In this document: in pieces, positions 1 through 8,920 of the stretch
Layout of the letters: each line of letters begins with the position of its first letter
Numbering within the stretch: the first letter of the stretch is position 1
Source of the DNA: Actinomycetota bacterium
Lineage (GTDB): Bacteria > Actinomycetota > Actinomycetes > Streptosporangiales > Streptosporangiaceae
Direction of reading: 5' to 3'
DNA: 64,000 nt
Assembly: GCA_021324595.1 (NCBI GenBank)
Contig: JAJPIV010000021.1
Span: 42,596 to 106,595, forward strand
Translations under genes and position numbers: made by a program
Notes under the pieces: generated by a model
Database searches by the model: none
The model's input: only the letters and a program-made list of their open reading frames with translations
Told to the model about the DNA's origin: nothing

Positions 1-138
1 CGGCAGCGCGGCGGCCGCGAACCCGGCCAGCGCGGCCGTGAGCGCGGCGACGGCGGACGTGCTGACGAGCACGCTCACCGCGAGCAGCCGGACCGAGCTC
101 AGCCTCGGAAGGAGGATGAACGGCTGCCGGCTGAGCAT
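1..138 (-). CDS. N-terminus of a membrane protein, cut by the window edge
   Basis: Only the first 46 codons are present; the gene runs leftwards out of the window. Starting at ATG 136-138 the product begins MLSRQPFILLPRLSS and continues with an alanine/valine/leucine-rich stretch long enough for one membrane segment (about residues 17-45). A GGAGGT ribosome binding site lies at 151-156 on this strand, about 12 bases before the start. An uncleaved N-terminal helix after a short basic/polar lead would suit an FtsX-type ABC permease or another integral membrane protein, but the fragment is too short to assign. Confidence 0.5.
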   Translation of the reverse strand, partial: MLSRQPFILLPRLSSVRLLAVSVLVSTSAVAALTAALAGFAAAALP

Positions 139-315
139 CGTGGGGCCGACACCTCCGCGGCGTGATCCCGGCCAGGCTCGCGTGAGCCGAGGCTTCGAAG
201 CGAGCTGGCCCTGGCCTCATTCTCGCCCGGCGCCACGGACCTGCTCACCACGCGGCCGCGAGTGTTACGGGAACGATATGCTCCGGGCACGCGCCGCGAA
301 GGCGCCTTCTCCCGG

Positions 316-400
316 CGGATCGCCCGTCCCACGGGCGGCAGGCGGATCTGCCAGAGGCCGAAGCTCGACCGCCTGCCGGATCGCCCCTCCCACGGGCGGC
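316..400 (-). terminator. Two tandem hairpins sharing a 24-bp direct repeat
   Basis: A 24-bp element (consensus cggatcgcccNtcccacggg plus cggc) occurs at 316-339 and again at 377-400 with one mismatch. The first copy contains a perfect 7-bp stem (CGCCCGT 321-327, ACGGGCG 331-337) with a CCC loop; the second keeps a 5-bp stem. They lie just beyond the stop codon (430) of the leftward DUF3048 gene, so a tandem terminator is the simplest reading. No T-tract is visible, which is common in high-GC actinomycetes. Confidence 0.5.
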
Positions 401-429
401 CGGCGGGCCCGGAGGCCGACGTCGGCCGG

Positions 430-1437
430 TCAGTTGCTCGTCGAGCCCGGCCCGATGGCGAGCAGCACCCAGACCTGGCCGCGCGCGAACGGCATGGGGT
501 GGCCGTCCGGCAGCGTGAACGCCGTGCCGCCGTCGGCGGCCGGGCGGGACCAGCGGGCCTGGTAGGCCCGGCCATCGCGGAGCACGAGCGCGCGGCCGGC
601 GCCGACCGTCTGCGCGTACGGCGGGCGCACTCCCCGCTCCTTGAAGCGCGAGGTGACGACCTTGACGTACTGGACCACGACCGTCGGGCCCCCGAGCCGG
701 CCGTCGGCCGCGTCCCTCGCCGGCGCCCCGTCCATCCACACCAGCCAGCGGCCGCTCGCCGCCGACCAGCGGAAGGTGAACGACGCGGCCGGATAGCCCG
801 CCGAGAAGCTGGCGGTCGGCGTGCCACCGGGCGGCGCCGGGCCGAACCGGAAGCCGATGCCCCTGGCCCGGCTGGCGCCCCCGGCCTGCGCCAGCAGCTC
901 ACGGGTCCTCGCGTACAGGTTGTACGGCGCGATCCGCGCCGCGCTGCGGAAGTAGCCCCTGGTCACGCCGGCGTAGAGGTTGACGATCCTGGCGTGCTCG
1001 ACGACCGGGAGCAGCTTGGGCTGGGCACCCGAGAACGCGAACGCCGGGCGGCCGAACTGCCGCAGCAGCTCCAGGTCGTCCGCGCGAGCGCTGCGGACCG
1101 GGCCCACCACCGGCGGGTAGCGGGAGGAGAACACCGCCATGATCCGGCTCAGGCCGCCCTCCACCGGGATGAGGTACACGATGTCAGCCTCGGCCAGGCC
1201 GGTGGGCGGCCTGGCCTGCGGCACGTTGTCGATCTTGAAGATGAGCACCCGCCCGAGCGAGGCAACCGGCTCGCCGGTGAACGGCGAGGTCGGCGCCGCG
1301 CGGCCGGACGACGCAGCGGGCCGCGGCCTGCCCGCCGGGCCGTGCCCGGAGAGGAGGAAGTAACCGCCGACCCCGAGGATCACCAGCGCCAGGACTGAAC
1401 TCGCCCCCGCGATCAGCGCCCGACGGCTGACTCGCAC
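430..1437 (-). CDS. DUF3048 domain-containing, membrane-anchored protein (YerB-like)
   Basis: The 335-residue product starts with VRVSRRALIAG followed by a hydrophobic helix (about residues 8-32), so it is a signal-anchored or exported protein. A Pro/Ala/Ser linker follows, then a DUF3048 module: the segments FTGEPV, FKIDNVPQARPPTGL, PVEGGLSR, VGPVRSAR and FAFSGAQ are typical of this family. The family (Bacillus YerB) has no established biochemical role; a cell-envelope job is inferred only from location. The GTG start at 1435-1437 is preferred because GAGGGGG lies 6 bases upstream and a TAACGT -10-like hexamer sits at 1466-1471. Longer in-frame extensions upstream would run through this promoter and into gltX. 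The C-terminal stop overlaps nothing; two hairpins follow. Confidence 0.85.
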   Translation of the reverse strand: MRVSRRALIAGASSVLALVILGVGGYFLLSGHGPAGRPRPAASSGRAAPTSPFTGEPVASLGRVLIFKIDNVPQARPPTGLAEADIVYLIPVEGGLSRIMAVFSSRYPPVVGPVRSARADDLELLRQFGRPAFAFSGAQPKLLPVVEHARIVNLYAGVTRGYFRSAARIAPYNLYARTRELLAQAGGASRARGIGFRFGPAPPGGTPTASFSAGYPAASFTFRWSAASGRWLVWMDGAPARDAADGRLGGPTVVVQYVKVVTSRFKERGVRPPYAQTVGAGRALVLRDGRAYQARWSRPAADGGTAFTLPDGHPMPFARGQVWVLLAIGPGSTSN

Positions 1438-1537
1438 CGCGCACCCCCTCGCGCATACCCCCCGCACGTTACCACGCCAGCGCGCGGGCGCTGCGGCGGC
1501 GCGCCCCGGCCGTCCGGAAGGGCGCGGCCGGCCCCGG

Positions 1538-1543
1538 TAGCAT
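1538..1543 (+). promoter_or_regulatory. -10-like TAGCAT for a leaderless gltX transcript
   Basis: TAGCAT (TANNNT class) ends six bases before the GTG start of gltX at 1550, and no Shine-Dalgarno sequence is present. This is the geometry expected when transcription starts at the first base of the start codon. Confidence 0.5.
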
Positions 1544-1549
1544 CGGGTC

Positions 1550-2959
1550 GTGACCAGCCAGGGCTCGCGCGTCAGGGTCAGGATCGCGCCGTCGCCGACC
1601 GGCATGTTCCACGTCGGGTCGGCCAGGACCGCGCTGTTCAACTGGGCGTTCGCCCAGCAGCGGGGGGGCGATTTCGTGCTGCGCATCGAGGACACCGACG
1701 CCTCGCGCAACCGGCCCGAGTGGACCGAGGGCATCATCGCCGCGCTCGACTGGCTGGGCATCCGCCGCGGGGAGTACGAAGGGCCATTCTTCCAGTCGGC
1801 GAACGAGGAACGGCACGCGGAGGCGGCACGCCGGCTGCTGGACGGCGGGCTCGCCTACTACTGCTCGTGCACGCGCGAGCAGGTCCTCGCGCGGACCGGG
1901 GACCCCCACCGCGGGTATGACGGGTTCTGCCGTGACCGCGGGCTGGCGGCAGCGCCGGGCCGGGCCCTGCGGTTCCGGGTGCCCGACGAGGGCGTGACGA
2001 TCGTGGACGACGTGGTGCGCGGCAAGGTCAGCTTCGAGAACGCCACGATCGGCGACTTCCCCATCGCACGCGGCGACGGGTCCGTTCTGTTCCTGCTCGC
2101 CAACGTGGTCGATGACATCCAGATGCGGATCAGCCACGTGATCCGGGGCGAGGAGCACCTTCCGAACGCCCCGAAGCAGCAGCTGATGTGGACGGCCCTC
2201 GGCCACCTTCCGCCGGCCTGGGCGCACGTGCCGGTGATCGTCAACGACAAGCGGCAGAAGCTCTCCAAGCGCCGGGACAAGGTCGCGCTCGAGGACTACC
2301 GGGCCGAGGGGTACCTCGCCGAGGCCATGCGCAACTACCTGATGCTGCTCGGCTGGGCGCCGCCCGGCGACCGGGAGATCCTGCCCTGGCCCGCCATGAT
2401 CGCCGAGTTCCGGCTCGACCAGGTGATCTCGTCCCCGGCCTTCTTCGACGTGCGCAAGCTGCGGGCGATCAACGGCGTCTACATCCGGGAGCTGCCGGCG
2501 GCCGAGTTCATCGCGCGCAGCCAGCCGTGGCTGGCCCCCCCGGCCGCGCCGTGGCGGCCGGACGCGTTCCGTCCCGAGGCCTTCGCCCAGGTGGCCCACC
2601 TGGCCCAGACCCGGATCGGGGTGATGTCCGAGGTCACCGCGCTGGTGGACTTCCTGTTCCTGGACGAGCCCGCCACCGACCCGCAGGCCTGGTCCAGGGC
2701 CGCGGCCATGCCGGGCGCGCGTGAGGTGCTGGACGCGGTGGCCCGGGAGCTGGCCACCGCCGAGTGGGAGCCCGCGGCGATCCGGGCCGTGGTCGAGCGC
2801 GCCGGGGACAGGCTCGGCCTGAAGCTGTCGCAGGCGCAGGCACCGGTCCGGGTGGCGGTCACCGGCCGCTCCGCCGGGCTGCCGCTGTTCGAGTCGATCT
2901 GGGTGCTCGGCCGGGAGCGGACCGTGGAGCGGCTGCGCGCGGCCCTCGCCGCGCTGTGA
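1550..2959 (+). CDS. gltX: Glutamate--tRNA ligase
   Basis: Class I aminoacyl-tRNA synthetase that charges tRNA with glutamate in the cytoplasm. The 469-residue protein carries the HIGH-type motif [10 protein letters not shown] at residues 14-23, the Rossmann/GluRS signature RIEDTDASR, the KMSKS-type motif KLSKR at 237-241, and a C-terminal anticodon-binding region ending in [21 protein letters not shown]. An insertion holds C105-x-C107, Y123 and C127, spaced like the zinc ligands of Glu-Q-tRNA(Asp) synthetase rather than the usual C-x-C...C-x-H of GluRS. The protein is much longer than Glu-Q-RS (about 300 residues) and has the anticodon domain, so GluRS is the better call. Actinomycetes often have another GltX of a different clade, so this could be a second copy. 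The gene looks leaderless. Confidence 0.92.
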   Translation: MTSQGSRVRVRIAPSPTGMFHVGSARTALFNWAFAQQRGGDFVLRIEDTDASRNRPEWTEGIIAALDWLGIRRGEYEGPFFQSANEERHAEAARRLLDGGLAYYCSCTREQVLARTGDPHRGYDGFCRDRGLAAAPGRALRFRVPDEGVTIVDDVVRGKVSFENATIGDFPIARGDGSVLFLLANVVDDIQMRISHVIRGEEHLPNAPKQQLMWTALGHLPPAWAHVPVIVNDKRQKLSKRRDKVALEDYRAEGYLAEAMRNYLMLLGWAPPGDREILPWPAMIAEFRLDQVISSPAFFDVRKLRAINGVYIRELPAAEFIARSQPWLAPPAAPWRPDAFRPEAFAQVAHLAQTRIGVMSEVTALVDFLFLDEPATDPQAWSRAAAMPGAREVLDAVARELATAEWEPAAIRAVVERAGDRLGLKLSQAQAPVRVAVTGRSAGLPLFESIWVLGRERTVERLRAALAAL

Positions 2960-3057
2960 GCGACCGGCTTCCCGCGTAACGTGAACCCGGGCCGCGCGGT
3001 GGCGGGTGTGTACGCTGTCCGTTACTTGACCCGAGATGACCTGGAGCGCAGCAAGTA

Positions 3058-4593
3058 GTGGGATACGTCCGGTTCCGCGTGCCCAGCTTCGTGCTGCCCG
3101 CCGCGATCATCGCCTCGGCGGTGGCCGTCGTCGCCGGATCGAGCGCCATCATCCGCGCCCACGAGGCGGCCACGCGCGCGTTGCTCGCCAGCCCGGCGGA
3201 CCCGCCGGCCGGCCGCTACCTCGTGCTGGCCGCCCGCTCGATCGGGCTCCTCGAGCACTCGTTCTACAACGGCTCCGGGCTGTGGCACATGTGCGTGCCG
3301 TCCATCTGCAACACCAAGAACCGCGACTGGGGCGCCGACGCGCTCACCAACGACCTGTACCTCGGCTGGCGCCTGACGGGGAACCGGTCCGTGCTCCCCT
3401 ACCTGCGGCACCTGGCCCTCAGCGCGCACCTGTGGATCCCGTCGGATCATGGCAGCAGCGACACCCCGGCCTGGGACGCGGTCGCCGACATCCGCGAGTA
3501 CCAGGCGACCGGGAGCCGGGCCGCCCTGGCGAAGGCCGAGGCCGCCTTCGGGTGGGTGACCGGGGCGCGGGCCCGACCGTTCGCCACGGGGGCATGCCCG
3601 GCCATCGACTACCAGTGGGGCGGCGGCCGCCGCAGCGACCTGAAGACCCTGGAGACCGGCTCGAACCTGGCCAAGGCGGGCCTGCTGCTGTATCAGATCA
3701 CCGGGCAGCACCGCTACCTGGCCGCCGCGGAGGCCGCCTACGCGGCGGCCCGGCGGTACTTCCTGTCCCGGGCGAGCCAGCTCTACACGGCGTACATCCT
3801 CGACAACGGCAGGACCTGCAAGGTGCTGCCCGGGCTGTACTACGCGTCCGTGAACGGCAACATGATCTGGGACGGGACCGAGCTGGCCAGGATCACCGGC
3901 GACCCGGCGTTCCTGCGCCAGGCGATCGCCACCGCCCAGGCGGTGCGGGCCCGCCTCAGCGACGGCGCGGGGGTCTTCGCGGACCTGCAGGCCGACAACG
4001 ACATCACCGGGCCGCTGGTCGAGGGCATGTACGCCCTGGCCACCGATGGCCACCAGCGGTTCGCCAGGCGCTGGCTGATGACCGCCGCGTCGGCCGCGGG
4101 CGCCGACATCGGCCCCGGCGGCACCTTCGGCCGGTTCTTCGACGGGCCACCGCCCGCCTGGCTGGCCACGGCATGGCAGGTCAGCGGCGGGGTCGCGCTC
4201 ATGCAGGCGGCTGCCGCGCTCGACCCGCACGGAGCCCCCGCGGCGCCCGGCTTCTGGCGGCGCGCGCGATTCGTCCCCGACGGGCGGTCCCTGACGGGAC
4301 CGGTGCTGCGGATCACGTTCACCGGGCGGGCCATCGCGATACTCGGCACGCTCGGCGCCCGCTGCTGCTCCCCCGGCCATGCCCGGGTCTTCGTGGACGG
4401 CACCGAGACCTTCAACCGGGTGGGGATCTGGCAGGACAAGTCCAGCCCGGCGATCCAGCAGTTCGACCAGGTGCTGTTCGCCTGGCGCTGGCGGCGGCCC
4501 GGGCGCCACACGATCGCGATCCTGCCGGGCATCGACGAGGGCGTCCTCGGCGGGTCGTTCTTCTCGATGATCGGCTACCTGCTGGTGCGGTAG
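3058..4593 (+). CDS. Exported six-hairpin (alpha/alpha-barrel) glycosidase-like protein
   Basis: A 511-residue protein with an N-terminal hydrophobic segment (about residues 8-28) and no lipobox, so exported or membrane-anchored. The body has repeating helical hairpins such as TGSNLAKAGLLLYQITGQHRYLAAAEAAYAA (residues about 200-230) and TELARITGDPAFLRQA, the pattern of six-hairpin glycosidases (for example GH76 and related families that act on alpha-mannan or other cell-wall sugars). The last 130 residues look like an all-beta module. I see no clear catalytic Asp pair of GH76, so the exact family and substrate are open. The GTG start at 3058 has GGAG about 12 bases upstream and a TACGCT -10-like hexamer at 3011-3016. 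Confidence 0.65.
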   Translation: MGYVRFRVPSFVLPAAIIASAVAVVAGSSAIIRAHEAATRALLASPADPPAGRYLVLAARSIGLLEHSFYNGSGLWHMCVPSICNTKNRDWGADALTNDLYLGWRLTGNRSVLPYLRHLALSAHLWIPSDHGSSDTPAWDAVADIREYQATGSRAALAKAEAAFGWVTGARARPFATGACPAIDYQWGGGRRSDLKTLETGSNLAKAGLLLYQITGQHRYLAAAEAAYAAARRYFLSRASQLYTAYILDNGRTCKVLPGLYYASVNGNMIWDGTELARITGDPAFLRQAIATAQAVRARLSDGAGVFADLQADNDITGPLVEGMYALATDGHQRFARRWLMTAASAAGADIGPGGTFGRFFDGPPPAWLATAWQVSGGVALMQAAAALDPHGAPAAPGFWRRARFVPDGRSLTGPVLRITFTGRAIAILGTLGARCCSPGHARVFVDGTETFNRVGIWQDKSSPAIQQFDQVLFAWRWRRPGRHTIAILPGIDEGVLGGSFFSMIGYLLVR

Positions 4594-4933
4594 CTCGCGG
4601 GGGCGGACCGCCTTGTGACCGGGCCCGACGGCTTGTAGCATCCGGATGAGTTCCCGCCGGTGACCGGGCGGCCCGTTCCGGGGTTGGTGAGAAGCCTGCC
4701 AGGTCCTTCGCCCCCGACGACGAGGCCCGCGCGCGGACGTTGGTCCAGCGCGCCGTTAGGCCCTGCCGGCAGCCCGTCACCAGAGTCCATCCGCGGCCCG
4801 CCGGCCGGCGCGCACGGCTCGGTTCACGCACCACCCATACGCCTACGTGAGCGGGCGGGGGCTGCGGGGGACCTCGTCGCGCTCTCCTTGCCGCTTCGAG
4901 CGAGTTGTCTCTTTGAGCGAGAGGAGGACGCGC
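4594..4933 (+). other. 340-base non-coding stretch, probable long 5' leader
   Basis: No convincing gene is present. A TAGCAT -10-like hexamer lies at 4636-4641; if it is the promoter, the next gene has a leader of about 285 bases. The leader is GC-rich with several short inverted segments, and ends in an AGAGGAGG-type ribosome binding site at about 4919-4927. I compared it by eye with cobalamin, ydaO (c-di-AMP) and SAM riboswitch cores and found no match. Confidence 0.35.
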
Positions 4934-6583
4934 GTGAAGCGCCTCCTGATTGCGATTGCCGGCACCGTGTCGCTGGGCCTGCTCGCCAGCCCGGCCGGCC
5001 CGGCGGCGTTCGCCCGCACGGCCGCCGGCGGGCCGGCGGAGTACTCGCACGCGCTTTGCGAGCAGAACGCGGACACGTGCGCCGAGCTCTACCAGTACCT
5101 CGGCCGGTACACCGGGCACGACGAGCCGTCGGTGCTCTTCTACTCCACCGTCCCGGGATCGGGCAACAACGACGTCTACCAGCTCACCCTGCCGACCGAC
5201 CCGCCGGCGCTGCCCAGGCAGGACGGGTCGGGCGGCACGTTCAACTTCCAGCTCCACCCGGCGTTCTGGTTCGGCATGGCGATGTGCGACGACCAGTCCG
5301 CGCCCAACCCCGGCGGCAGCTCGCTCGGACCGAACGTGCCGTGCGCGCCGGATAGCGACTCGAACATCTACAACAGCCCGGACCCGGCATCGCCGAGGTA
5401 CATCGGCCTCCACCCGGGCACGGCGTTCATGGAGATGCAGTTCTACCCGCCGGGCTGGGCACCGTGGCCGGCCGGGAACAGCTGCTCGGCGACCCTGTGG
5501 TGCGCCGCGCTGAACATCGACAGCCTCTCGGAGAACATGAACAACGGCGAGCTGCTCAACCCGACGTGCGCCGCGATCACCGGGTACGAGTACGTGAACT
5601 TCGCGTTCATCACCAAGGACGGCATCTCCCAGGCGCCCGCCAACCCGGTGAACGCCACGCTCGCCACCTACACCCCCGATCCGGCCAGGGACCTGTTCAT
5701 GCACTCGGGCGACCATCTCACCGTGGCCATGCGGGACACGCCCGACGGGTTCCGGGTCGTGATCGTCGACCGCACCACGCACCAGGTCGGGTCGATGACG
5801 GCCAGCGCCGCCAACGGGTTCGGCGAGGTCCGGTTCGACCCCACCGGCACCTCGTGCGTCGACATCCCGACCAACTTCCACCCCGAGTACGCCACCTCGA
5901 GCGAGGCCACCCGGGTCCCGTGGGCGGCTCACTCGTACAACGTGGCGTTCTCCGACGAGATCGGGCATTTCGAGTACTGTGACGCGGTCAGCGCCACGAC
6001 CGGTGCCTGCACGGCGGCCGGGGTGAACGACCCGGCCGGCACCGACGGCGACGACGCCTTCTGCTTCGGCCCCGCCCAGTCCACCAGGATCAGGATCGGC
6101 GGCTGCCTCGGCACCGACGTGGACTTCGACGGCGTGCCCTACCAGGACACCTGGCCGGGCACGTTCCGCAGCGCCAGGCTCGACGCCTTCCTGCATCCGG
6201 CCCCCGTCCGGTTCACCAGCCCGGTGTTCGACGGCGGCTTCAACTACCAGCGTGTGGCGTTCGAAGCCGACCTGCCCCGGATCGAGTCGACGTGCCAGCG
6301 GTTCATCTCCAACCCGGCCGGCCCGAGCCCCGGCAGCGGCTGCGTGAACCCGCCCGCCGGCGCCAGCTTCTACCCGTTCTACTCCACCACGTCCGCGGGC
6401 GGCCAGTGCCAGTGGCAGCTCGGCGGCCCCTACATCCCGGGGACGGCGAACGAGTTCGGCGGCAGCTCCTCCGCCGAGTTCGGGCCCCTGCTCCCGCTCT
6501 TCTACCCGAGCTCAAACGGCCAGCCGACATTCCGCTACAACGACTTCAGGAATGTCCTGCCCGTCAATCCCTGCCCGGCCTGA
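4934..6583 (+). CDS. Secreted protein of unknown function
   Basis: The 549-residue product starts VKRLLIAIAGTVSLGLLAS and has a classical cleavable signal peptide (cleavage probably near residue 26-34, around AFARTAAGG). The mature protein is rich in Asn, Pro, Gly and aromatic residues and contains about 20 cysteines, including several in pairs (LCEQNADTC, CSATLWC, SVNP-free loops), suggesting a disulfide-stabilised extracellular fold. It has no membrane anchor after the signal and no motif I can assign to an enzyme. The GTG at 4934 is chosen over an upstream in-frame start (4847) because it begins the signal peptide and follows a strong GAGAGGAGGA site. It is followed by a strong bidirectional terminator. 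Confidence 0.7.
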   Translation: MKRLLIAIAGTVSLGLLASPAGPAAFARTAAGGPAEYSHALCEQNADTCAELYQYLGRYTGHDEPSVLFYSTVPGSGNNDVYQLTLPTDPPALPRQDGSGGTFNFQLHPAFWFGMAMCDDQSAPNPGGSSLGPNVPCAPDSDSNIYNSPDPASPRYIGLHPGTAFMEMQFYPPGWAPWPAGNSCSATLWCAALNIDSLSENMNNGELLNPTCAAITGYEYVNFAFITKDGISQAPANPVNATLATYTPDPARDLFMHSGDHLTVAMRDTPDGFRVVIVDRTTHQVGSMTASAANGFGEVRFDPTGTSCVDIPTNFHPEYATSSEATRVPWAAHSYNVAFSDEIGHFEYCDAVSATTGACTAAGVNDPAGTDGDDAFCFGPAQSTRIRIGGCLGTDVDFDGVPYQDTWPGTFRSARLDAFLHPAPVRFTSPVFDGGFNYQRVAFEADLPRIESTCQRFISNPAGPSPGSGCVNPPAGASFYPFYSTTSAGGQCQWQLGGPYIPGTANEFGGSSSAEFGPLLPLFYPSSNGQPTFRYNDFRNVLPVNPCPA

Positions 6584-6597
6584 CCAGGCACGGAGCG

Positions 6598-6630
6598 GCA
6601 GGCGCCCGGGGCACGCCCCCGGGCGCCTGC
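6598..6630. terminator. Bidirectional terminator hairpin
   Basis: A perfect 14-bp inverted repeat (GCAGGCGCCCGGGG at 6598-6611 and its complement at 6617-6630) with a 5-base loop lies between the convergent stops of the secreted protein (6583) and xthA (6636). Confidence 0.8.
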
Positions 6631-6635
6631 GCCGC

Positions 6636-7427
6636 TCAGGACGGCAGCGCCAGGTCGACGACGACCGGGGCGTGGTCGCTCGGCGCTGTCCCCTTGCGCG
6701 CCTCGCGGTCCACGAACGCATCGGTCACCGCGGCGGCGAGCGCCGCGTTCGCGAGGACCAGGTCGATCCGCATGCCCATGCCCTTGTGGAACGCCCCCGC
6801 CCGGTAGTCCCAGTAGGTGAACGGACGCGGGCCCTTGGCGATCCGCGGCACGAGGTCGCGCAGGCCCGCCTTTTGCAGGCGGCGCAGTGCCGCCCGCTCG
6901 GCCGGGGTGACGTGGGTGGCCCCCTCGAACGCCGCCGGATCCCAGACGTCGGCGTCGGCGGGGGCCACGTTGAAGTCGCCCATCACCGCGAACGGCAGGC
7001 TCGCCGCCGCCTCGGCGGCGACGGCGTCCGCCAGCGCGGCCAGCCACCGGAGCTTGTACTGGTAGTGCGGGTCGCCCGGCGACCGGCCGTTCGGGACGTA
7101 CACGCACCTGACCCGGACCGGCCCGCAGGTCACGGCCAGCGTCCGCGCCTCGACGGTCCGCGCGTCCGGGAACCCGGGCTCGCCCGGCATGCCGCGGCTC
7201 ACGTCGGCCAGGCCCACCCGGGAGAGCACCGCCACGCCGTTCCACCGCCCCTCGCCGTGCTCGGCGACCGCGTAGCCGAGCGGGGCGACCGCGCCCGCGG
7301 GGAACTCGCCCGCGCCCACCTTCGTCTCCTGCAGGCACACCACGTCCGGGCCGGCCCGGCCCAGCCACTCCACTAGGCGCGGCAGCCGGGCGGTCACGGA
7401 GTTGACGTTCCAGGTCGCGATCCGCAT
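6636..7427 (-). CDS. xthA: Exodeoxyribonuclease III (AP endonuclease)
   Basis: A 263-residue member of the exonuclease/endonuclease/phosphatase family that cuts at abasic sites and degrades one DNA strand in base excision repair. Visible motifs in order: TWNVNS near residue 7, CLQETK (metal-binding Glu, about residue 35), YVPNG, MGDFNV (Asp/Asn pair, about 150), RIDLVL and SDHAPV (catalytic His, about 255). The length is typical. ATG at 7425-7427 begins the family-typical MRIATWNVNS. It lies only 5 bases downstream of the NUDIX stop codon, so the two are one operon; both sanitise or repair oxidised nucleic acids. Confidence 0.93.
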   Translation of the reverse strand: MRIATWNVNSVTARLPRLVEWLGRAGPDVVCLQETKVGAGEFPAGAVAPLGYAVAEHGEGRWNGVAVLSRVGLADVSRGMPGEPGFPDARTVEARTLAVTCGPVRVRCVYVPNGRSPGDPHYQYKLRWLAALADAVAAEAAASLPFAVMGDFNVAPADADVWDPAAFEGATHVTPAERAALRRLQKAGLRDLVPRIAKGPRPFTYWDYRAGAFHKGMGMRIDLVLANAALAAAVTDAFVDREARKGTAPSDHAPVVVDLALPS

Positions 7428-7432
7428 CCGCG

Positions 7433-8014
7433 TCACGTCCCGATCAGGCGCCGCGCGCGGGCCAGGGTCTCGCGCAGGCTGGCGTTGGGCGTCCGGTCGT
7501 GCGCCTCCGCGGCCGGCATCCAGTGCAGCGGCGCCCGGGCGGATTCGGCCCTGGCCGCCCCCGGCTCGCCGGTCGCCAGGAAGAACCGCAGGTCGGCGTG
7601 CTCGTGCGCGGGCTCGCCGCGGCCGGCCGCCGCGGCGACGACGGACACGTGCCGTAGCTGGCCATCGGGCCACGGGGCCAGGTCGGCCAGGCCGGTCTCC
7701 TCTTCCGCCTCCCGCAGCGCGATCGCCAGCGGGTCCCGTTCCCCCGGATCGGCGTGGCCGCCGACCTGCAGCCACTCCCCCTGCCGGGAGTGCCAGCGCA
7801 AGAGCACCCGCCCGGTCGGCGGGTGGATGACGAGCGCCGACGCGGTCAGGTGCAGGGATGACGACCGCTCCCACGGGTCGGCGGCATGGTCGGCGAGCGC
7901 CCGGATCCGCCGCAGGTCGGCCGCCTCCCGGGTGCCGAGCGGCCGGTACCGGTCAAGCAGCGCCGGCACCGGGCGGGGACCCGGGCTCGCCGGGCTCGGG
8001 CGGGCGAGGCTCAC
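7433..8014 (-). CDS. NUDIX hydrolase
   Basis: A 193-residue NUDIX protein. The Nudix box reads GGHADPGERDPLAIALREAE, followed by EETGL, giving the metal-binding REAEEETG helix; relative to the canonical GX5EX7REUXEEXGU there is one extra residue between Glu and Arg-Glu, a variant seen in GGHxDGDxDP-type family members. The flanking beta strands (LHLTASALVIHPPTGRVLLRWH) also fit. The substrate (an oxidised or damaged nucleotide, or another nucleoside diphosphate derivative) cannot be read from sequence. The GTG at 8012-8014 gives a 50-residue N-terminal extension before the domain. Co-transcription with xthA suggests a nucleotide-pool cleaning role. Confidence 0.85.
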   Translation of the reverse strand: MSLARPSPASPGPRPVPALLDRYRPLGTREAADLRRIRALADHAADPWERSSSLHLTASALVIHPPTGRVLLRWHSRQGEWLQVGGHADPGERDPLAIALREAEEETGLADLAPWPDGQLRHVSVVAAAAGRGEPAHEHADLRFFLATGEPGAARAESARAPLHWMPAAEAHDRTPNASLRETLARARRLIGT

Positions 8015-8044
8015 GCGCAGCGATGCTACCGGGTCCCGGGCGCC

Positions 8045-8920
8045 TCACCAGGTGGCGACGACCGGGATGACGCGCTCGCCGAGGATCTCCAGCGGCGTGA
8101 TCGACGCGACGCCGGGGATCGCCCGGGCGTGCGCGTGGGAAACGCCGAGCGCCGCGAGCCGGCGCAGCTCCTCCAGGATCGCGTCGGTGTTCTCGCCGTG
8201 CGGCCCCGGATCCAGCGAGAGCATCACGGTCTTGTCGATCTCGTCGTAGTCCCGGCCGACCGCCTCGCAGTGCGCGCGGAGCACGTCGAGCTTGCGCTCC
8301 AGGTCCGGGCCGGCGAAGAGGTTGCACGCCTGCGCGTACTGGGCGACCAGGCGCAGCGTCTTCCTCTCGCCGCCGCCGCCGATCAGCACCGGCGGGTGCG
8401 GGCGGCGCAGCGGCTGCGGCGAGTTGAGGGTCCGCTCCAGGCGGTAGTGCCGCCCCTCGTAGGAACCGTCATGGTCGCTCCACATCTGGAAGCAGATCCG
8501 CAGCGCCTCCTCCAGGCGCTCGAACCGCTCGGCGAGCGGCGGGAACGGCAGCCCGAGGCCCCTGGCCTCCGCCTCGTTCCAGGCGGCGCCGATGCCAAGC
8601 CAGGCCCGGCCGCCCGAGAGCACGTCGAGGGTGGTCACGCACTTGGCGAGAAGCCCGGGCTCGCGGTAGACCACCGCGGTGACCCACGCGAGCAGCTCGA
8701 TGCGCGAGGTGCACGCCGCGAGGTAGCCGAGCGTCGTGTAGGCCTCGAGCATCTCGTTCTCCGGCGGCCCGACGGTGCCGATCTGCCACACGTGGTCCAT
8801 GACGCTCAGCTTGGAGAATCCGGCGTCCTCCGCGGCCCTGGCGATCCGCGCCAGGTCTGTGCCGAGCGTGGCCGGCCCGCCGGGCCAGGTGAAGTCGGGC
8901 AGGTGCAGGCCGATCCGCAT
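8045..8920 (-). CDS. LLM-class F420-dependent oxidoreductase
   Basis: A 291-residue luciferase-like TIM-barrel protein beginning MRIGLHLPDFTWPGG. Segments typical of the F420-dependent branch are ARAAEDAGFSKLSVMDHVWQ, RIELLAWVTAVVYREPGLLAK, LDVLSGGRAWLGIGAAWNE and PPVLIGGGGERKTLRLVAQYA. Such enzymes transfer hydride between F420H2 and varied substrates; the substrate here is unknown. The ATG at 8918-8920 is preferred to upstream extensions because it matches family N-termini and has GGGAC about 6 bases before it. The gene stands alone: 30 bases separate it from the NUDIX gene downstream start region. Confidence 0.88.
   Translation of the reverse strand: MRIGLHLPDFTWPGGPATLGTDLARIARAAEDAGFSKLSVMDHVWQIGTVGPPENEMLEAYTTLGYLAACTSRIELLAWVTAVVYREPGLLAKCVTTLDVLSGGRAWLGIGAAWNEAEARGLGLPFPPLAERFERLEEALRICFQMWSDHDGSYEGRHYRLERTLNSPQPLRRPHPPVLIGGGGERKTLRLVAQYAQACNLFAGPDLERKLDVLRAHCEAVGRDYDEIDKTVMLSLDPGPHGENTDAILEELRRLAALGVSHAHARAIPGVASITPLEILGERVIPVVATW

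Noticed and set aside
38..565. Plus-strand frame at the left edge
   Set aside because: It crosses both the N-terminus of the leftward membrane protein and the hairpin pair, and shows no ribosome binding site or domain.
1469..2599. Long frame opposite gltX
   Set aside because: Shadow of a gene with intact HIGH and KMSKS motifs; composition is Arg/Gly/Pro-rich with no family pattern.
4636..4933. Known riboswitch class
   Set aside because: No cobalamin box, no ydaO or SAM core, and no convincing conserved helices could be identified by eye.
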